From Vibrio penaeicida (lineage in GTDB: Bacteria; Pseudomonadota; Gammaproteobacteria; Enterobacterales; Vibrionaceae): a stretch of DNA of 64,000 nt. A model generated the notes under the pieces. That model saw only the letters and a list, made by a program, of their open reading frames with translations. It had not been told where the DNA came from and ran no database searches. This document shows positions 1-9,628 of this stretch, piece after piece. Made by a program: the position numbers and the translations under genes. Numbering within the stretch: the stretch's first letter is position 1; each line of letters opens with the position of its first letter. Location of the stretch: contig NZ_AP025145.1 in assembly GCF_019977755.1 (NCBI RefSeq), positions 1,364,001 through 1,428,000 on the forward strand. The letters are read 5' to 3'.

Positions 1-3000
1 TTTCTTGAAGCGTTTCACCAGATTGATTCACGAGTTCAGTGCCCTCCTCCACCTTGGTTTGGCTATCGCGTATCAGATCTTTGATTTCTTTCGCAGCTTG
101 CGAAGAGCGCTGCGCAAGATTGCGAACTTCACCAGCAACCACAGCGAAGCCTCTTCCTTGTTCACCAGCCCTTGCGGCTTCGACTGCTGCATTCAAAGCC
201 AATAGATTAGTTTGGAAAGCAATTTCATCGATGACACCAATGATTTCAGAAATCTCTTTACTGGAACTGTTGATCTCTTTCATCGCAGCGACAGCTTGGT
301 CGACAACCTTGCCGCCTTTCTCCGCTTGCAATTCAGCCTCTTTCGACAGCTCATTAGCATTTTCCGCACGTTCCGAGCTTTGTTTCACTGTACCCGTCAT
401 TTGCTCCATACTGGCTGATGTTTCTTCAAGGTTAGATGCTTGTGCCTCCGTCCGCTGGCTTAGGTCGGTATTGCCTTGAGCGATTTCATTCGCGCCTTGA
501 GAGACCGAATTTGCCGAGGTTCGAATACTGCTGATCACCTCTGTCAGCTTTTCTGCCGTGGCATTCGTATCTTCTTTTAGCTTACCAAAGCTGCCTTGAT
601 AGTCGTTGGTGATGCGCGACGTTAAATCCCCTTTAGCCATGGCTCCTAAGGTATTCATTACATCATTCATCGCAACTTCGACCGTACTTACTAGGTCGTT
701 AAGCCCCATGCTCAAGTTACCAAAGAACCCTTCTTTACCATCTAAGTTGATTTTCTTGCTCAAATCACCATTAGATGCCGCCATCACGATTTCGTCGATT
801 TCTTTTTCAATATTAACTTCCGCAGTCCTATCGACCCACTCGACAACCGTACCGATTCGCTTGCCGTCTACTTCAATAGGATTTGAAGTAAGGGCAAAAA
901 CGCGGTTGCCGATGTCTTCAACAGACCGATTGGTGTTTTTAAGTTGGCTCAACGTGCCACGTTGCTGAATTGGATTTTTGAAGAATTTGGCAACATCAAT
1001 ACCATGCAAACCGTCCAGTTTAAACTCTGGTATTTGCTGCCTGATGTCTGGCTCCGCCACTCGCATCATTTCTTCGAGCGCTTTGTTGGCATAGATAACT
1101 TTAAGCTCAGGATCCGCAATCATCACGTTGCCAGAAACACTATCCAGAGCATATTTCACCCGAGCATTTTCTGATGCAACTCTTGCTTTTTCACGTTCTT
1201 CCGCTAACCAATCTGTACGATCATCCCACTCTACAACCGTACCTACCCGTGCTCCATTGACCGAAACAGGGTTAGCAACAATAGCGAACGTATGACCGCC
1301 AACAATGATTTCGTGTTCAAACGTACTAGAGAGCTTGTCTAAACGCGGTAAGTGCTCGGTGAAAGCACGGAAGTACTTATCGATTTTCTGACCGCTTATT
1401 CCTTTCACATCGAAGTCTCTTACATCGTTTCGGATATCTCTCGATGCACTCTCCATCATCGACTTAACTGCATCATTCATGTAAATGACATCGTAATTTG
1501 TGTCTACGATCATCACTTTGCCTGACGAGCCATCTAGGGCGTACTTCACGCGAGCATTTTCTGAAGCAACGCGAGCTTTCTCATGCTCCTGCGCTAGGTA
1601 TTCAGTACGATCATCCCACTCTACTACCGTTCCGACTCTTTGATTATCAACGATGACAGGGCTTGCAACCAATGCAAACGTACGCCCTCCAATTTCCAAT
1701 TCATCTGTGAAAGTTTGAGTTAAATGATCGAAGGTTGTTTTTTTCTCAGCAAAATATTTGAGGTGTTTATCGATGGGATTCCCCATCAGCGATTGATGAT
1801 CAAATCCTGAAATGTCTTTCTGGATATCCGATTCCGCCTCTTTCATCATGCTCAAGATAGAGTCATTCATGTAGATAACGTTATAGTTACGGTCAGCAAT
1901 CATTACGTTGGAACTGGCGTTGTCTAAAGCGTTTTTAATACGCGCATTCGTGCCCGCTATTCTGCGTTCTTCTTTCTCTTTTTCTCTACCTATACGCAAG
2001 TTATCACGCATTTTCAGCATGGATAAAAAGACGCCTTCAGGTTCACGCTCATCGTATTTCTCGTCAAGTTCACCGCGAGAAATGGCGTTTGCTATTTGGG
2101 CGAGTTCGCTCGGGTCTTTGCCCAATTGACGCATAACGACTTTCGTTAAAAGGAACACAATCCCAACACTAACCAGAAGCGCGACAACAAATACAATCAC
2201 AATAGTGTTGACTGCGTTTTCATTTTTAGCTTTGAGTTCTGGTCCAAGTCGATCTTGATCGTTCTTCACCGACAGTTTTAAGTCTTCTACCAATGCAGCA
2301 AACTGAGGACCAATCACATCGAGTGTATTGCTCATTTTGTCATTGCGGTCAACAATGATACCCACGACGCTTTCAAAAGCGTTCATATACTCTTTTTCCA
2401 TTGCCGACGTTTCAGATACCAAAGCGAGATCGGAAGACGAATCAATCAGAGTACGGAGTTCTTGAATTTCTTTGTCAAAGTTGTTGAATTCAAATCTTAC
2501 TCTTTCAGCAGCCGATGTTTCGTTACTTTCGAGATACTTGATCACATACAAACGTGCGAGCAATAAGTTACGCATCGCTAAGCCAGTACGATACCCAAGT
2601 TCCGAGTTGGCATTCTCTGACGCACTCAGCATCAGTGCCGTAAGATTCTTCTCCATTTTTGGTCCACGAACATTCAATACGTCATTAACGAGCTCATTAC
2701 GTTCAATACGATAACGCTTTATCACATTAAATGTTTCGTTGTAGTTGTGGATTTCTTTGTTAAGCTCTTTGACCATTGCAGCCCTTTCAGGCTTGTTGAT
2801 CTCTTTGTCGGCAACTTTTAAAAGGCTTTCAACTTCTTGAAAGTAATCGTTGTACTGGTCTATATCCTTCTGGCTGCCTGTGAGTAAGAAGTCTTTTACG
2901 TTCATTCTTACCATCAACATGTTCGATTGAAGAATGCCGGCAAGGTTACTGTCTCTTGCCAACTCGCGGTAATTCTTAAAGCCATCTGACGCTGTTGTTA

Positions 3001-3118
3001 AAGCCAAGTACGAAGTAAGCCCAATGATAGCCAAGGTCAGCAAAACGGCGGTAAATGCCGCAATAAGCTTGGCTTTGAGCGTCTTCAACAACTGCAAAGA
3101 TCTCGTGGTATTTTCCAT
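1..3118 (-). CDS. Methyl-accepting chemotaxis protein with three PAS domains (3' end off window)
   Basis: Membrane chemoreceptor that would signal to CheA/CheW. About 1039 codons are visible and the C-terminus lies beyond the window. Order: TM1 (about residues 12-32), a helical periplasmic region of about 270 residues (size fits an HBM-type ligand domain), TM2 (about 301-322), HAMP-like helix, three PAS copies starting near residues 385, 520 and 650, a second HAMP-like stretch, then the methyl-accepting coiled coil with the conserved hairpin tip ([22 protein letters not shown], given here only as a landmark motif around positions 130-215). Each PAS copy ends in a [14 protein letters not shown] motif, and the copies are about 130 residues apart, so they arose by tandem duplication. 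ATG at 3118 follows a GGGAAGA ribosome site. Ligand unknown; PAS copies could bind haem or FAD but no signature decides this. Confidence 0.93.
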   Translation of the reverse strand, partial: MENTTRSLQLLKTLKAKLIAAFTAVLLTLAIIGLTSYLALTTASDGFKNYRELARDSNLAGILQSNMLMVRMNVKDFLLTGSQKDIDQYNDYFQEVESLLKVADKEINKPERAAMVKELNKEIHNYNETFNVIKRYRIERNELVNDVLNVRGPKMEKNLTALMLSASENANSELGYRTGLAMRNLLLARLYVIKYLESNETSAAERVRFEFNNFDKEIQELRTLIDSSSDLALVSETSAMEKEYMNAFESVVGIIVDRNDKMSNTLDVIGPQFAALVEDLKLSVKNDQDRLGPELKAKNENAVNTIVIVFVVALLVSVGIVFLLTKVVMRQLGKDPSELAQIANAISRGELDEKYDEREPEGVFLSMLKMRDNLRIGREKEKEERRIAGTNARIKNALDNASSNVMIADRNYNVIYMNDSILSMMKEAESDIQKDISGFDHQSLMGNPIDKHLKYFAEKKTTFDHLTQTFTDELEIGGRTFALVASPVIVDNQRVGTVVEWDDRTEYLAQEHEKARVASENARVKYALDGSSGKVMIVDTNYDVIYMNDAVKSMMESASRDIRNDVRDFDVKGISGQKIDKYFRAFTEHLPRLDKLSSTFEHEIIVGGHTFAIVANPVSVNGARVGTVVEWDDRTDWLAEEREKARVASENARVKYALDSVSGNVMIADPELKVIYANKALEEMMRVAEPDIRQQIPEFKLDGLHGIDVAKFFKNPIQQRGTLSQLKNTNRSVEDIGNRVFALTSNPIEVDGKRIGTVVEWVDRTAEVNIEKEIDEIVMAASNGDLSKKINLDGKEGFFGNLSMGLNDLVSTVEVAMNDVMNTLGAMAKGDLTSRITNDYQGSFGKLKEDTNATAEKLTEVISSIRTSANSVSQGANEIAQGNTDLSQRTEAQASNLEETSASMEQMTGTVKQSSERAENANELSKEAELQAEKGGKVVDQAVAAMKEINSSSKEISEIIGVIDEIAFQTNLLALNAAVEAARAGEQGRGFAVVAGEVRNLAQRSSQAAKEIKDLIRDSQTKVEEGTELVNQSGETLQE

Positions 3119-3372
3119 TATTATTCTTCCCTAGTTTGTTTGGGGATAAGAAACCTTGCGATAAGAAAAAAGTATAGAACTCAAAGTTCGGCGAAAATCA
3201 CACTTTTGATTTGTGCGTTTTATGGCGGTTTTATTTAGAAACAACTGAATAAGAAGGAAAAAAATAGAAGAGGTACAATTACACAATCAAAATGCAATCG
3301 ATTTAATATGAAATATCAAACAAAATTTTTATTTTATAAACAGCTCATAAGTGAGAAGCAGATCACTTTACA

Positions 3373-3387
3373 TGAAAATGATTCTCA
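3373..3387. promoter_or_regulatory. Putative Fur box
   Basis: TGAAAATGATTCTCA matches 13 of 15 positions of the Fur 7-1-7 core (TGATAATnATTATCA). It is the only notable signal in the 335-bp A+T-rich gap between the chemoreceptor and the DUF4105 gene, about 255 bp upstream of the chemoreceptor start. Iron control of this receptor is an inference. Confidence 0.45.
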
Positions 3388-3453
3388 CTTTGGGTCATGA
3401 GATTTCTGTTTTGGTTCAAATCACAGCCATCAATCAAACGCACCAAGCAAGCA

Positions 3454-5379
3454 TCAAAAATACCAATTGCTCGATAAGGTTACTTCCGCTTGCTTGTCGT
3501 GTTCAATTTTGACTCGGGTGTCCCACGTAGCGCTGTCACCAAACCTGTTTTCCCAACTGAGCTTAAAGGATGTTGAATGTTCTGGATTAATAGTCGCATA
3601 TGGGGTGAGTTTCAAATGCGACTTCCAGAGACTGTTTGCTGTGTAGAGAAGCCCCAAATCTATTCCGACATAAGAATCGTTAAATTGAGTCGCGTCTACT
3701 CTTACCGAAGGCATGGCGTACATTGCTGCTTCTCCAAAAATTCGTGTAGCAAAGCCGAAGCCCGAATAAAGGCGAAACCTCTCATCGTTTTGTGTCTTCA
3801 GATCCGCTTGTTCAACCGTAACACGCGTATTCCACGCCCAACGTGACTCTTCAAACAAATCGACGTCCAATATGTTCAACGCAGCAATATTCAAAAAATC
3901 AAATGAGTGCAACCAAGCCTTATTGCCGTCTGTCCGAATTCTTGCGTCTAAAAATGTTGCGTTAGAATCCTTAAACCGAGAAGCTTCTATAGATAGAAAA
4001 TCGTAATAGCCAATTCTTGTTCTAAACTCCATAGCGCCGCCATTTTGCAGATTATGAACCCACGCAATGCTGCCTAAAATTGGATTTTGGGCTTGATGTG
4101 GTGGCAAACCCTCTTGCCTGATCTTGCTAAGTTCGGCTGGCGCTAACTCCAAATTAGCAAGCATGAGCTTTCTTTTTGTCGCTTTGTAAGCATCGATTTC
4201 GACCTCGTTTGCTCGCGACATTTCCAACTCGACGTAATCATAGAGGGTGCTTAAGATTTTGGATTTTGACGTGCTATTCAACGCAATGTACTCGTCGCTA
4301 TTCAAAAATTGAACGTTATCAATTAAGCGCTTCGCTATTGCCTTTTCTGTATAAGATAAATCTACGTACTTCGCATGCAAACGGTCGTATTTTGAATCTC
4401 TTTTTTTAACCTGGAGCAGTAAATTTTCTCCATGATGCTTTGTTTTCGCAATATTTTTAAAAACATCGATCGGCATATCCCAAGGTTGATTTTGATTTAA
4501 TAATGGGGAATCGACGACAACATTAATGAAGTTCGCCAATTGAGATGCACAGTTAAACGATAAGAAATAGTAAGTAAACTTCGCTTGCCCCATTTCCCAA
4601 AGATGATCTTGCAACAAATCGACTTCTTCGGCAGTCAGGTTTAACTCATATTCCCACAAAACACGTTGTTCGATCTCTGCATAGCTAGCGTCGTAGATGT
4701 AATAGTCTTCTTGGGTGTAAGAGGCTTCGTATCCTCCCAATAAGCCATAAGCCATATATTTTATTGGTCCATCGCCGTCGGGGACGTCGGCTCCATAGTT
4801 AATGCTCATGTCCAGTAAAGGAGAGTCTGTATCTGACTTTCCAGACGGTTGATTCATCTTTAACATCAAATGACCAAAGAACGACGCCGGATTGCCGAAA
4901 AAACCTGAAACAAAAATAACACTGACCGACTCGGCATTGTTCATGTGCTTCCAATCGGAATAGGTTGGGCAATTTATCTCTGGCAATATGAGCGAGTCGC
5001 CGAGTTCCCGCTTTAGCCACTGCACACGCGCTGGATACACACATTGTGGATGTAGATCGACGGGGTATTCACCTTGTGGCTTTTTAATGGCGTTTATCGT
5101 TTCAACCAACTCAGCAAATGCGTTATTGCCACCTTCAGGTGAAAGAAAAAACGAACCATTTTTAATTTGGCTTGACCCATTTTTAAAATGAAGAAGCTTT
5201 TGCCACCGAGGTGACACCGCAAGTGCTTCTGTGGTTGAAGAATGTAGCACTTGTCCAGTCGCGTATTCTTCAGCAACGCTTTTTGTTGCTGCAATGCTTT
5301 TTGTTGCTGCAATGCCTTTTGTTGAAATAAAAAATGAAAAGCATGTCGAAGCAAGGCTGACTAAGATAATTTTATTCAT
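3454..5379 (-). CDS. DUF4105 (Lnb N-terminal periplasmic domain) family protein
   Basis: Exported protein of about 641 residues. The signal peptide is MNKIILVSLASTCFSFF-like with cleavage before an Ala-rich run. The central block, VSVIFVSGFFGNPASFFGHL (about residues 150-170), followed by an FNCAS motif about 120 residues later, is the DUF4105 signature. The C-terminal third is rich in alternating beta-strand pattern and ends in WYF, so it may be a small outer-membrane barrel. I chose the ATG at 5379 because the signal peptide begins there; an upstream ATG at 5391 is possible. Just after the signal peptide a six-residue unit (IAATKS) is repeated, encoded by a near-exact 18-bp tandem repeat. 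Function unknown; the family is often annotated as an outer-membrane protein. Confidence 0.85.
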   Translation of the reverse strand: MNKIILVSLASTCFSFFISTKGIAATKSIAATKSVAEEYATGQVLHSSTTEALAVSPRWQKLLHFKNGSSQIKNGSFFLSPEGGNNAFAELVETINAIKKPQGEYPVDLHPQCVYPARVQWLKRELGDSLILPEINCPTYSDWKHMNNAESVSVIFVSGFFGNPASFFGHLMLKMNQPSGKSDTDSPLLDMSINYGADVPDGDGPIKYMAYGLLGGYEASYTQEDYYIYDASYAEIEQRVLWEYELNLTAEEVDLLQDHLWEMGQAKFTYYFLSFNCASQLANFINVVVDSPLLNQNQPWDMPIDVFKNIAKTKHHGENLLLQVKKRDSKYDRLHAKYVDLSYTEKAIAKRLIDNVQFLNSDEYIALNSTSKSKILSTLYDYVELEMSRANEVEIDAYKATKRKLMLANLELAPAELSKIRQEGLPPHQAQNPILGSIAWVHNLQNGGAMEFRTRIGYYDFLSIEASRFKDSNATFLDARIRTDGNKAWLHSFDFLNIAALNILDVDLFEESRWAWNTRVTVEQADLKTQNDERFRLYSGFGFATRIFGEAAMYAMPSVRVDATQFNDSYVGIDLGLLYTANSLWKSHLKLTPYATINPEHSTSFKLSWENRFGDSATWDTRVKIEHDKQAEVTLSSNWYF

Positions 5380-5390
5380 GGGATATCGCA

Positions 5391-5423
5391 TATAAAAAAG
5401 CGCATGAGAATCCCCATGCGCTT
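5391..5423 (-). terminator. Intrinsic terminator after the 158-aa secreted protein gene
   Basis: On the minus strand AAGCGCATG pairs with CATGCGCTT across a 7-8 nt loop and is followed by TTTTAT. It sits just upstream of the DUF4105 gene start, so it should separate the two transcripts. Confidence 0.75.
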
Positions 5424-5449
5424 GTTACTTCAATATAAAAATGTAAGGT

Positions 5450-5926
5450 TTAAACAGCCTGGCAAGTACCAGATGTTTTATCTAACGAGCCCACTAGAGA
5501 ATTAAAGTAGTTCACTACTTTTTCTTCGTGAGAGGCGTTCAAGTAGTATTCGTTCTCTACATGTTGTTTGAAATCGTTGCGAATAGACGCTGACATCTCT
5601 TGGCGAGCGGCATCGTCACATTCCAAAATGTCTAACATTGCAACGACGTGTTCACCATTACCCGTTGCAGTATCTTGTTCTAGCATTGGGTAATTTGAAT
5701 CAATAAACTTTGCTGCCGCCCATAAAGAGAAACCACAAAGTGAAGGGGTCGTCAGATAAGAAGAAGATGCATCACTTGTACTGGATGAAATATTTAGAGT
5801 AACCGCTACCCAGCCACCAGCGACACCGCCAGTAAGAGCATGACCTGTTCCACATTCTTTCAAATAACTTGCATTGGCAAAAGACGAAGAAAGCAGCAAT
5901 GCAAAAGCCAATAAGATTTTTTTCAT
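5450..5926 (-). CDS. Small secreted protein, DUF3015-like
   Basis: 158 residues with a clear signal peptide (MKKILLAFALLLSSSFANA, cleavage before SYL). The mature part has a Gly-rich N-terminal stretch, several cysteines (K-E-C-G, S-L-C-G, L-E-C-D), and an acidic DTATGNGEHVVAMLDIL block near residue 100. That block resembles the D-x-A-x-G-x-G-E segment of DUF3015 proteins. Probably periplasmic. No enzyme motif is seen and no function is proposed. It is a single-gene transcript with its own terminator. Confidence 0.7.
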   Translation of the reverse strand: MKKILLAFALLLSSSFANASYLKECGTGHALTGGVAGGWVAVTLNISSSTSDASSSYLTTPSLCGFSLWAAAKFIDSNYPMLEQDTATGNGEHVVAMLDILECDDAARQEMSASIRNDFKQHVENEYYLNASHEEKVVNYFNSLVGSLDKTSGTCQAV

Positions 5927-6091
5927 TTAGATGTACCCTTAAATATCATTATTAACGATTTACACAGGGTGACATATATTTCCATTGGCATTTATTTTCC
6001 CTTCAACAATATCGTAATACTGTTCAACGTTTTTTATTTCTCCGTCTAAGGATTAAGTGACGTGATATTCTACTAATAAATATATTTAAGA

Positions 6092-6119
6092 GGTTTTGAA
6101 GTTTACGCTAAACAAAACC
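6092..6119 (-). terminator. Possible terminator of fruR
   Basis: GGTTTTG and CAAAACC pair, with an inner GTTTA/TAAAC stem, 5-30 nt past the fruR stop. The following bases are T-rich but not a clean U-tract. The rest of the gap (5927-6091) shows nothing notable. Confidence 0.4.
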
Positions 6120-6123
6120 GATA

Positions 6124-7104
6124 TTATTGTCGAATAATCAATTTTCGATTAATAAACTCTAACCCAGACTGATATCGCTTTGCCGAAGCATTTAAAGCAA
6201 GCTCCATGGCACTGTCTGCGATTAACTCAAATTGCTGTGGCAGCGAATTCACTTTTATAGGTAGAAAATCAAGAAGTCTATTATCACCAAAAGTACCAAG
6301 CTTGATTGTATTCAGCAGCTCAGGTTTGTCTAACAAAGCATCGAGTATCCCTTCCAACAGAGTATAAGAAGTCACTACGATGGCATCTGGAACGGTACCC
6401 ATATTTATCCAATTTGAAAAAAGGGCGTGCCCATTCTCCCGATTAAAGTGGTTGCCATAAGCTTTATATACTTCGCAATTATGATCACAAACAGCTTTCA
6501 AAAAACCCATTTCACGCTCTTTGGAAACATTCAGTTCTGGCATTGCGCCCAGTAACCCTACCGATTTTACAGAGCCGCTCATCATCGATTCTGTCAGTGA
6601 CTTAGCACCTTCAAAATCCTCACTGATTACACAGGCAAAATACTCATCGTCTAATGCTCGGTCAATAGCAATAACAGGGGTGCCGCTTTGCTGAATCTGA
6701 CGATAAAAATCGGAACCATCGGCAATAGCACTGGCAACAAAAAGTGCATCAACTCTCCGGCTAATAAGTGCATTAACGACTTTTTTTTCCGTTTCAGGAT
6801 CATCATCAGAGCACCCAATTAAAATCTGAAAGCCAGCATTTCTAGATTGCGCTTCTAGCAATTTCGCCAACCTAGCGTAACTGGTGTTTTCAAGATCAGG
6901 AATCACCAGCCCAAAAGAACGGCTGCTGCCCGCTCGTAATGCGGATGCCGCATGATCAGGACGAAACTGGTGCTCTTCTACCACAGCCATTACTTTTTTC
7001 TGCGTTCTTTCGCTGATACGGTATTTTTGAGCTTTTCCGTTTATCACGTAGCTTGCTGTTGTTTTCGAAACGCCAGCCAGTTTGGCTATTTCATCGAGTG
7101 TCAT
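6124..7104 (-). CDS. fruR: LacI-family fructose repressor FruR/Cra
   Basis: 326 residues. The N-terminal LacI helix-turn-helix with hinge (MTLDEIAKLAGVSKTTASYV, residues 1-55) is followed by a periplasmic-binding-like effector domain. The opening, and the RISERTQKKVMAVVEEHQF and SSRSFGLVIPDLENTSYARL segments, match Cra/FruR closely. In vibrios FruR responds to fructose 1-phosphate or fructose 1,6-bisphosphate and controls fruBKA. It is divergent from fruBKA, and three operator-like palindromes lie between them, so it probably regulates both itself and the operon. Confidence 0.93.
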   Translation of the reverse strand: MTLDEIAKLAGVSKTTASYVINGKAQKYRISERTQKKVMAVVEEHQFRPDHAASALRAGSSRSFGLVIPDLENTSYARLAKLLEAQSRNAGFQILIGCSDDDPETEKKVVNALISRRVDALFVASAIADGSDFYRQIQQSGTPVIAIDRALDDEYFACVISEDFEGAKSLTESMMSGSVKSVGLLGAMPELNVSKEREMGFLKAVCDHNCEVYKAYGNHFNRENGHALFSNWINMGTVPDAIVVTSYTLLEGILDALLDKPELLNTIKLGTFGDNRLLDFLPIKVNSLPQQFELIADSAMELALNASAKRYQSGLEFINRKLIIRQ

Positions 7105-7175
7105 ATTGGATCCTGCTGTTGTGTGCGATGGATCATAATTCGGGATCCTGATGATATTTTAGGTTTGAATTATAA

Positions 7176-7191
7176 GCTGAATCGTTTCAGT
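7176..7191. promoter_or_regulatory. FruR operator 1
   Basis: GCTGAATCGTTTCAGT is a near palindrome matching the FruR/Cra operator pattern GCTGAAnCGnTTCAGC. It lies 72 bp upstream of the fruR start, where binding would give autoregulation. Confidence 0.8.
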
Positions 7192-7197
7192 ATAAAA

Positions 7198-7213
7198 GCT
7201 GAAAGGATTCAGC
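7198..7213. promoter_or_regulatory. FruR operator 2
   Basis: GCTGAAAGGATTCAGC has perfect GCTGAA/TTCAGC arms, 22 bp (two helical turns) from operator 1, so cooperative binding on one face of the helix is possible. Confidence 0.85.
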
Positions 7214-7323
7214 AAAACGACAAAATGTGAACAATACCCACGCGTTTAAGTATCTATTTGATGCGCATGCAGGCGTTCGGTTATACAAATATACAGCGTT
7301 TGCTGAATTTTTTTGACCAAAAA

Positions 7324-7339
7324 GCTGAACCGATTCAGC
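7324..7339. promoter_or_regulatory. FruR operator 3
   Basis: GCTGAACCGATTCAGC has perfect 6-bp arms and lies 63 bp upstream of the fruB start, in position to control the fruBKA promoter. Confidence 0.87.
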
Positions 7340-7402
7340 TAAATTGCAATATCGTGAATCGTGATTAGCCATAGATTCATGAAACTACTTTACGAGGTCT
7401 CC

Positions 7403-8548
7403 ATGCTGACATTGAAAGAAAGCGACATTACTTTAGGTTGCCAAGCTGGTTCTAAACCGCAAGCCATTCAATTAGTTGCGACCACTTTGAACGCAAAAGA
7501 ATTAGTGGAATCAAACTACGTTAAAGGGATGTTAGAGCGCGAATCTCAGTCTTCTACCTACCTTGGGAACGGCATTGCCATCCCTCATGGAACAACCGAT
7601 ACTCGCAAGTTAGTTAAGAAAACGGGCGTTAGCATCCATCACTTTCCTCAAGGAGTCGATTGGGGCAATGGCAACATCGTTTACCTTGCCATTGGTATTG
7701 CTGCAAAGTCTGATGAACATTTAAGTATCCTAAAACAACTGACCAATGTGCTCTCAGAAGATGACGTTCAAGACAAGTTGAGAGTCGCGACAAAAGCAAT
7801 CGAAATCCTCGATATTTTGAATGGAAAAAGCTCAGCTAAATCGGTATTGGAAGAGACATCCATTCTTATCGATTTTCCCGCAACGGATATGGTGCAACTT
7901 ACTGCGGTTACCGCTGGAATCCTAAAGAATCAAGAAAAGTGCAGTCACAACACCATTAGTGATCTCCTTTCATCCGAACCGGCTCATTTAGGGCAAGGTT
8001 TGTGGATGGCAAGCTCTAGCAAAGGTGTACTAAATACGGGGCTCTCGTTTGTATCAGTAACCGATTCCTTCACCTTTCAAGATAAGGAGGTAAAAGCACT
8101 TATCGCTGTCGTAGCCATCGATGAATCCCATATTCCTTACCTTACCGCTCTGCAAAACATCATTGAACGAGGCGAGCAATCTACCCTTTCATCCTCTTCA
8201 GCTTCACAGGTGCTAGGGATGCTTTCCTCTAAAGAAATCGATAGCAAAGCCTCAGCTGTAGATAGCGCGAATGAACTAGAGGGCGTTTTCAAGATAAGAA
8301 ATGAACATGGATTGCACGCACGCCCGGGTGCCATGTTGGTTGCAGAAGCTAAGAAGTTTGAATCAACGATAAAAGTTGAAAACCTGAATGGTGATGGAAA
8401 ACCCGCTAACGCCAAAAGCCTAATGAAAGTGATTGCCTTAGGTGTAAAACGAGGCAACGAATTGAAGTTTACGGCTTCGGGACCCGACGCTCAACAAGCA
8501 CTTGATGCTATTGGAGTCGCGATTGAATCTGGCTTAGGTGAAGGATAA
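7403..8548 (+). CDS. fruB: PTS fructose EIIA-HPr fusion (diphosphoryl transfer protein)
   Basis: About 381 residues. It carries phosphate from enzyme I to FruA during fructose uptake. The N-terminal EIIA domain has the active-site His62 in GIAIPHGT. A central linker-like domain (about 155-285) follows, then a C-terminal HPr domain with EHGLHARPGAML around residue 300, whose second His is the phosphorylation site. The ATG at 7403 follows GAGGT and gives the usual FruB N-terminus; upstream in-frame starts (GTG 7361, ATG 7379) lack a ribosome site. First gene of fruBKA, 4 bp before fruK, behind FruR operator 3. Confidence 0.95.
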   Translation: MLTLKESDITLGCQAGSKPQAIQLVATTLNAKELVESNYVKGMLERESQSSTYLGNGIAIPHGTTDTRKLVKKTGVSIHHFPQGVDWGNGNIVYLAIGIAAKSDEHLSILKQLTNVLSEDDVQDKLRVATKAIEILDILNGKSSAKSVLEETSILIDFPATDMVQLTAVTAGILKNQEKCSHNTISDLLSSEPAHLGQGLWMASSSKGVLNTGLSFVSVTDSFTFQDKEVKALIAVVAIDESHIPYLTALQNIIERGEQSTLSSSSASQVLGMLSSKEIDSKASAVDSANELEGVFKIRNEHGLHARPGAMLVAEAKKFESTIKVENLNGDGKPANAKSLMKVIALGVKRGNELKFTASGPDAQQALDAIGVAIESGLGEG

Positions 8549-8552
8549 CTCT

Positions 8553-9617
8553 ATGAAAAATATAGTCACCATCACTCTAAACCCAGCGCTCGATTTAACT
8601 GGCACGTTGGATAGACTCAACCAAGGCAGTGTCAGCTTGGTCAATGAAAGCGCATTTCATGCCGCCGGCAAAGGAGTGAATGTCGCACGAGTGCTTAAAG
8701 AGCTTGGCGCAAACGTTACAGTGACCGGTTTCTTGGGCAAAGATAACCAAGAGATGTTTTGTCAGCTTTTCGATCATATTGATGTAAACGACCAATTTAT
8801 CAGAGTAGAAGGCGCAACCCGCATAAACGTAAAGTTGGTCGAACATGACAAATCCGTCAGTGACATCAACTTCCCGGGCGTTGCTGTTACAGAAGAAGAT
8901 AAACACCGGTTCGAAAATACACTTTTAGAACTCGCGAAAAGCCACGATTTGTTTGTGCTCGCTGGCAGTTTGCCACGTGGCGTTACTCCGCTTGAGTGCG
9001 CAAACTGGATAGAAATGCTCACCAAGCTCGGTAAAAAGGTCGTATTCGATAGTAGCCGAGAAGCATTGGTGCATGGTATTCAATCCAGCCCTTGGCTCAT
9101 CAAGCCTAATGAAGAAGAATTGGGATACTTAGTTAACCAACCCCTCTCCAGTGTAGAAGCATGCATAAATGCTGCTGCCGCTCTCGATGATCTCATTGCA
9201 GAATCACAGCCAGCTAAAAGCTCTTTACCTATCCAAGACTCGCTACCGACAGAAAACATAGCATCTATCGAACGCGCTAAACCAGTAGAAAGCTCTAAGC
9301 CAATAGAAAGTGCTAAGCCTATCGAAAATCTTGTTATTTCTTTGGGTGCTGACGGTGTTCTTTGGCGAAGAGACGATTATTGGCTGCACTCTACTCCGCC
9401 CAAAGTCGACATCGTTAGTACGGTTGGCGCAGGCGATACTCTCGTTGCCGGGATGTGCTGGGGGCACCTTAACCAATGGGACGATGAGCAAACCTTGTCA
9501 TTCGCAACCGCCTTATCGGCTTTAGCCGTATCGCAGGTAGGTGTTGGGGTTCCCGATCTCAACACAGTCACTTCCTTACAACACAACATAACAATTAAAA
9601 GAATATCTAAACTTTAA
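8553..9617 (+). CDS. fruK: 1-phosphofructokinase with an extra repetitive segment
   Basis: Phosphorylates fructose 1-phosphate to fructose 1,6-bisphosphate. PfkB family: the N-terminal TLNPALDLTG and AAGKGVNVARVL motifs, and the C-terminal STVGAGDTLVAGM motif containing the catalytic Asp, are all present. About 354 residues against roughly 310-325 for the family. The surplus is a low-complexity stretch at about residues 218-255, encoded near 9205-9325, with KPVESS / KPIESA / KPIEN repeats, just before the ISLGADGVLW strand. It probably forms a surface loop, since both flanks align well with FruK. ATG 8553 follows GAAGGA and overlaps the fruB end region. Middle gene of fruBKA. Confidence 0.94.
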   Translation: MKNIVTITLNPALDLTGTLDRLNQGSVSLVNESAFHAAGKGVNVARVLKELGANVTVTGFLGKDNQEMFCQLFDHIDVNDQFIRVEGATRINVKLVEHDKSVSDINFPGVAVTEEDKHRFENTLLELAKSHDLFVLAGSLPRGVTPLECANWIEMLTKLGKKVVFDSSREALVHGIQSSPWLIKPNEEELGYLVNQPLSSVEACINAAAALDDLIAESQPAKSSLPIQDSLPTENIASIERAKPVESSKPIESAKPIENLVISLGADGVLWRRDDYWLHSTPPKVDIVSTVGAGDTLVAGMCWGHLNQWDDEQTLSFATALSALAVSQVGVGVPDLNTVTSLQHNITIKRISKL

Positions 9618-9628
9618 AGGTTAACATT

